A stretch of 64,000 nucleotides of DNA from Gorsachius magnificus (Eukaryota; Chordata; Aves; Pelecaniformes; Ardeidae), in assembly GCA_034008185.1 (NCBI GenBank), contig CM067084.1, positions 63,998,599-64,062,598 of the forward strand. The letters are read 5' to 3'. The position numbers and the translations under genes are program-made. The notes below the pieces were generated by a model that was given only the letters and a program-made list of their open reading frames with translations, was not told the DNA's origin and made no database searches. This document shows positions 60,628 through 64,000 of the stretch, one piece after another; within the stretch, counting starts at the first letter, position 1, and every line of letters begins with the position of its first letter.

Positions 60628-63600
60628 CGCGAGCGGCGCGGGGGGGTTCTTCTTAGTTATTTTGGGGTCTCGCCCCCCACCTTTAAGCAGCAAGTCTCGC
60701 AACTTGGCGTGGGGCGGGGAGGGGGCAGCTGCCTGCTTGCATGAGGTAAATGCATCTGTGCTGTCTTGGAAAAAGGTGTGTGTGTGTCTACGGGGACAGT
60801 AAGCGAATGCTTAATGCCTGGGATCGTGGGCTAAGAAACGCTCTCAAGGCTTTGCAAAGCCTGCCGTAAGATGCCTGTTGTGACCTTACTGGTACTTTTG
60901 CCTTCGCTGAAATGACCTGGGGCTGGGTACGAACATCCCGGGTGCATCATGCACATCCTCTCTGGTTACTAACTCCCAGGAGGTAATTTTGCTCAGTCTC
61001 ACTTACACCTCCTTCCTTTGGTCTCATTTGTACCTTCCTAATGCCCAAGTAACTACTGTTTGATGGAGACTGGCTGCTTCTGGTAAGCCAAAGGCTACCT
61101 GGTCCCTTTCTCTTCTCTGTATTGCCATTTGCAGTTGCATATTTACCTGAGCAAGGTTACAAAATAACTTGCATTTTAGGGAGGAGAAAAGCATGCTTTG
61201 CTGTCTTCCATGGTGACTGTAACTCCTGGAGTGTTAGAGTTTTCTCCCAGCATATGTAGGAAACAGAGTTACGCAGCAATGAAGCTGCTTGGGTGCAATG
61301 TGTGTAATATGCTGTTGCTGAGAAAGGTGCCCAGATCAAGGTAAGATGGTTAAGCAGATGATGGTTGGAGAGTTAATGAAAAACTTTGCAAAATAGCCAA
61401 CCAAAAACTAGGGGAAAGTTTTCTTTAAGAAAAGATGGAAAACTATTTGATGTTTCCTGCTGTGTTGCTAGATTTCTCACAAACTGTGTGATGCCATTGT
61501 AGAAAACAGCCTTGCCATGAAGTTGCGTGAAAGATGCAGTGGAGTCCCACCCTTTGCTTGGTGTCTGATGCATCAGAATAGTCTTCTTGCTTGATAGCAG
61601 ATGCTCACAGCTACGTGTCCTCTGTTGGATCACACTTGTTTTTTCTCTTCTCTTTGTGTCCCAGTGTTTCTCAGGTAGGATACTAGATCATTTGCTTTGG
61701 GGGTAGGGCGCTTTTGTAACTGAGCATGCCATTGGCTTTAGGCTATCAGCTCAATTGTTAATGGATCTTTGCATTTCTGTAAAGCTTCAGAAGAAAACGT
61801 GTACTTAGTCATTACGGTTATCCAACAAAGGGACTCAGCCACCAAAGTGATGTGGTGATATTTCTCACTGCTTTTCAGATTCCAGTCCCCCAAGTTATAA
61901 TTAAGGCTTTCCACTCCACATACCACTTCCAGCCTTACAACTCTAGTCTGTTAGAGATCTGAAAGTCCACCTGGCTTTCCATAACACATGTATCATCAGT
62001 GACAAACACCGAGCTGGCTCTTAGCTACACCTGTGCAATCACCATGCAGGACTGTTTGGGCTAAACAAAACTATGGTCATAATTTAGACACAGTGGATTT
62101 GCACAGCTGCTTTTGAGGAATAATTTGGTTTATGGATCATTACTATAGGTGTTGAAGCATAAAGAGAGTTTGCAGCTTAACATTTCCTCTTACAGTTAGC
62201 AGTAATGGCAAAGTGTCTATAGGAAAACTTGGGAAATATGTTCTGAATCCATGTCATACAAATAATATGAAATACCAATATGATATTTTTATAGAAAATG
62301 TTTTCAGTTGAACTGTATATTAGGTGTTTGTTCCATTTTGGTTCTCTTGATATGCATGCCTTGTAGCTTTTAGAAATAAATGATGGCTTTAATTCATTTT
62401 AAGCTTGTAATGGTGAGAGGTATGAAGACATACTTTTGCACTGGTTTAGAATAAAAAGCAAAATCTAACTGAAATACAAGTTACTGTAGGAAAAACATCT
62501 CTCAAAAACAAGTTCTTATGCCAGAAATGGAAAATAGATAAAAAGGACAAAGCTAAAAGAAAATACCTCCTTTCTTTTGGAGAATGATGTACCTTAGATC
62601 ATCACTTAACTTACATCTCTTCACTACCTTGATTTTTGTTTAACCAAGTGTCTAGCTTCACTGCTCTGGGCTTCCTTCTTATGTGAGAGGGCAGAGGTGT
62701 GTTCATCTTCCCCAGATTTTGGCACTTTTTCATCTGAACTTCCCTTTCCACATTTCTCTAACTGTCTGCCTCCAGACTCCAAAGCTTTTAACTAATTTTC
62801 AGTACCATCAGCATTTCTGAATGTACCTGACTGTTGGTTACTTAATGAGGAAGCATTCAGTAGATTTGTTCTCATTACTTCTCTTCAAATAAAAACAATG
62901 TTTAAAACATTACTTATTTGTAAATGGTAATGCTTACAGTAGAGTTGTTACAGGGATTTGATGGTAGTGCATCGGAGAGTCAGGAAAGTGAAATAAAGTC
63001 CGAGTAATACCCTAGCAGCTTAAATTATGCAAATTATTAATGACAAAGGAAACATTTGTACCTTTTAACAAGTAATGACTCTCTTCAGCTGCTCTTCCCC
63101 TTACATTTACTTTATTGCAACTTGCAGGATATCTTTGCCGTTCAAGGTAATGTCAGTTGGAGCACCACTGAGAGCTGTTGAAGTAACAAAATATTTCCTC
63201 TCCCACTCCTCCACAATATTGAGCCATTGTAAGGATGAACTGTTTCATCCCTCTGCACCATGAAGCAGTCTTTATCAGTGTCTTGCCTGTGAGGAAGTTG
63301 TGGTTGTGCTAGTAATAGCCAAAATGCATTTGCTACCGGGTAAAGGCATGAAGGGTCTTGGCAAAACCAGAAGAGCAGAGGGAGATTATCAGAAAAAGTT
63401 TGTGTGGATAAGAATAAGTTTAGCCACAAGGTGTCCTGTGAGTTCAATATCTAGGACAAACTTAAGCTGTTGGGAATACTAATATGAATGAGACACTATC
63501 ACAGCAACTAGTTGCTTTGGTTTAGAGTATCATGAATTCAGAATGGGGATTGTGCTGACCAATATACCCTTCCTTACTCAAACAATAGAAATATTAAAAA

Positions 63601-64000
63601 AAAAAAAAAAGCCATGGAGTCATTTATGACAAGTTTTGAACATTTTTCCATGACTAGACAGGGCAGTTGCAAATTCTGCATGTCAGGAAAGAGGCTGTCA
63701 TTTCTGCATTATGTGCAGAAGATGAACCAAATAGTACTATTAAAAAGTGTTTATCCGACTTTAAGTGTACTTAGAGTTTGGTATTCTCTGCTGTACCTTT
63801 GAGAGATCCTTGTGCTATAGTGTTTACTTTTGCTTTTAATGAATGGCTTGCTCTTCTTGCTTGAGGCGTTCTTAGAAGACAAAGGAAAGTGTGCTAGAAG
63901 GACAAAAAACTACATACCGGAAAAGCTGAAAATAGGAATTTAGCAAAAGAGATGGTAAGAAAAATGACAAAAGTAAGGAAAAAATGCACTGGAAAACAAT
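60622..64000 (+). other. KCNIP4: KCNIP4 intron 1, beginning
   Basis: No acceptor-flanked coding exon is recognised to the end of the window. In mammals the intron after this first exon is extremely long, so this is expected. The first 100 bp are still CpG-rich, then composition returns to AT-rich. A 15-base A run is at 63596-63610. Short open frames here match no known protein. Confidence 0.8.

Larger units (their letters stand above)
59890..60730 (+). promoter_or_regulatory. KCNIP4: CpG island and 5' leader of KCNIP4
   Basis: CpG density rises sharply at about 59890 (CTGACGGCCGCG) and falls after about 60730. It peaks at 60200-60540, where the DNA is almost pure G/C. GC boxes of the Sp1/KLF type are at 60190-60199 (GGGGCGGGGG), 60341-60347 (reverse strand), 60400-60408 (GGCGGGGCC) and, inside intron 1, 60711-60720. 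No TATA box is visible, so dispersed initiation is expected, as at most CpG-island promoters. The transcription start is not determinable from sequence. The exon start at 60561 implies that the 5' UTR lies within the island. Open frames of 121-238 codons on both strands here follow from the lack of A/T-rich stop codons. The plus-strand one in frame with KCNIP4 is discussed under findings. Confidence 0.88.

Noticed and set aside
59986..60702. 238- and 173-codon minus-strand open frames in the CpG island
   Set aside because: They are Pro/Ala/Gly/Arg-rich, lie opposite the KCNIP4 exon and leader, and exist because GC-rich DNA lacks stop codons. No recognisable domain.
1..64000. A novel multi-gene system
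   Set aside because: No cluster of coding genes exists in the window. Apart from one KCNIP4 exon it holds transposon remnants and AT-rich non-coding DNA.

Overview
The window looks like bird nuclear DNA. It is AT-rich and almost gene-free, and it carries several CR1 LINE fragments, one of them ending in the tandem ATTCTATG tail typical of avian CR1. It also carries three retroviral solo LTRs of families I recognise from avian genomes. I saw no bacterial-type gene organisation, rRNA, tRNA or CRISPR array.

The one gene I can support is at the right end. A CpG island (about 59890-60730) contains a first coding exon on the + strand (60561-60621). It encodes MNVRRVESIS...EEASSTG and ends in a GT splice donor. 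This is the N-terminus of KCNIP4 (KChIP4, a Kv4 potassium-channel calcium-sensor subunit) in its long isoform. Everything right of 60622 is then KCNIP4 intron 1. The roughly 59.9 kb to the left is upstream flanking DNA with no recognisable exon.

Layout: 1-6973 is AT-rich unique DNA with one decayed CR1 end and two clear inverted repeats (2071-2143 and 2340-2365). A solo LTR lies at 6979-7588. Positions 7594-16779 are unique DNA with two old CR1 scraps. A second solo LTR lies at 16785-17379. A degenerate GT-rich tandem array spans about 18470-19160, and a CR1 tail lies at 19611-19708. The 5' half of a CR1 is on the minus strand at about 23935-25795. A GC-rich but CpG-poor block lies at 27660-28160. 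A CR1 reverse-transcriptase fragment is on the plus strand at about 37824-38640. Two old CR1/L3-type 3' ends lie at 52602-52960 and 53143-53490. A third solo LTR lies at 55624-56446, followed by unique DNA and the KCNIP4 promoter.

Main results of the hunt. All three LTRs are minus-strand, and each is flanked by its own 5-bp target-site duplication (GCCAG, TCCAC, CACCC), which fits ERVL-type insertion. The only ATG in the CpG island upstream of the KCNIP4 start is in frame with it, in good context, with no stop for 152 codons. The two larger CR1 pieces, on opposite strands 12 kb apart, cover complementary and non-overlapping parts of the element. I found no previously undescribed multi-gene system.
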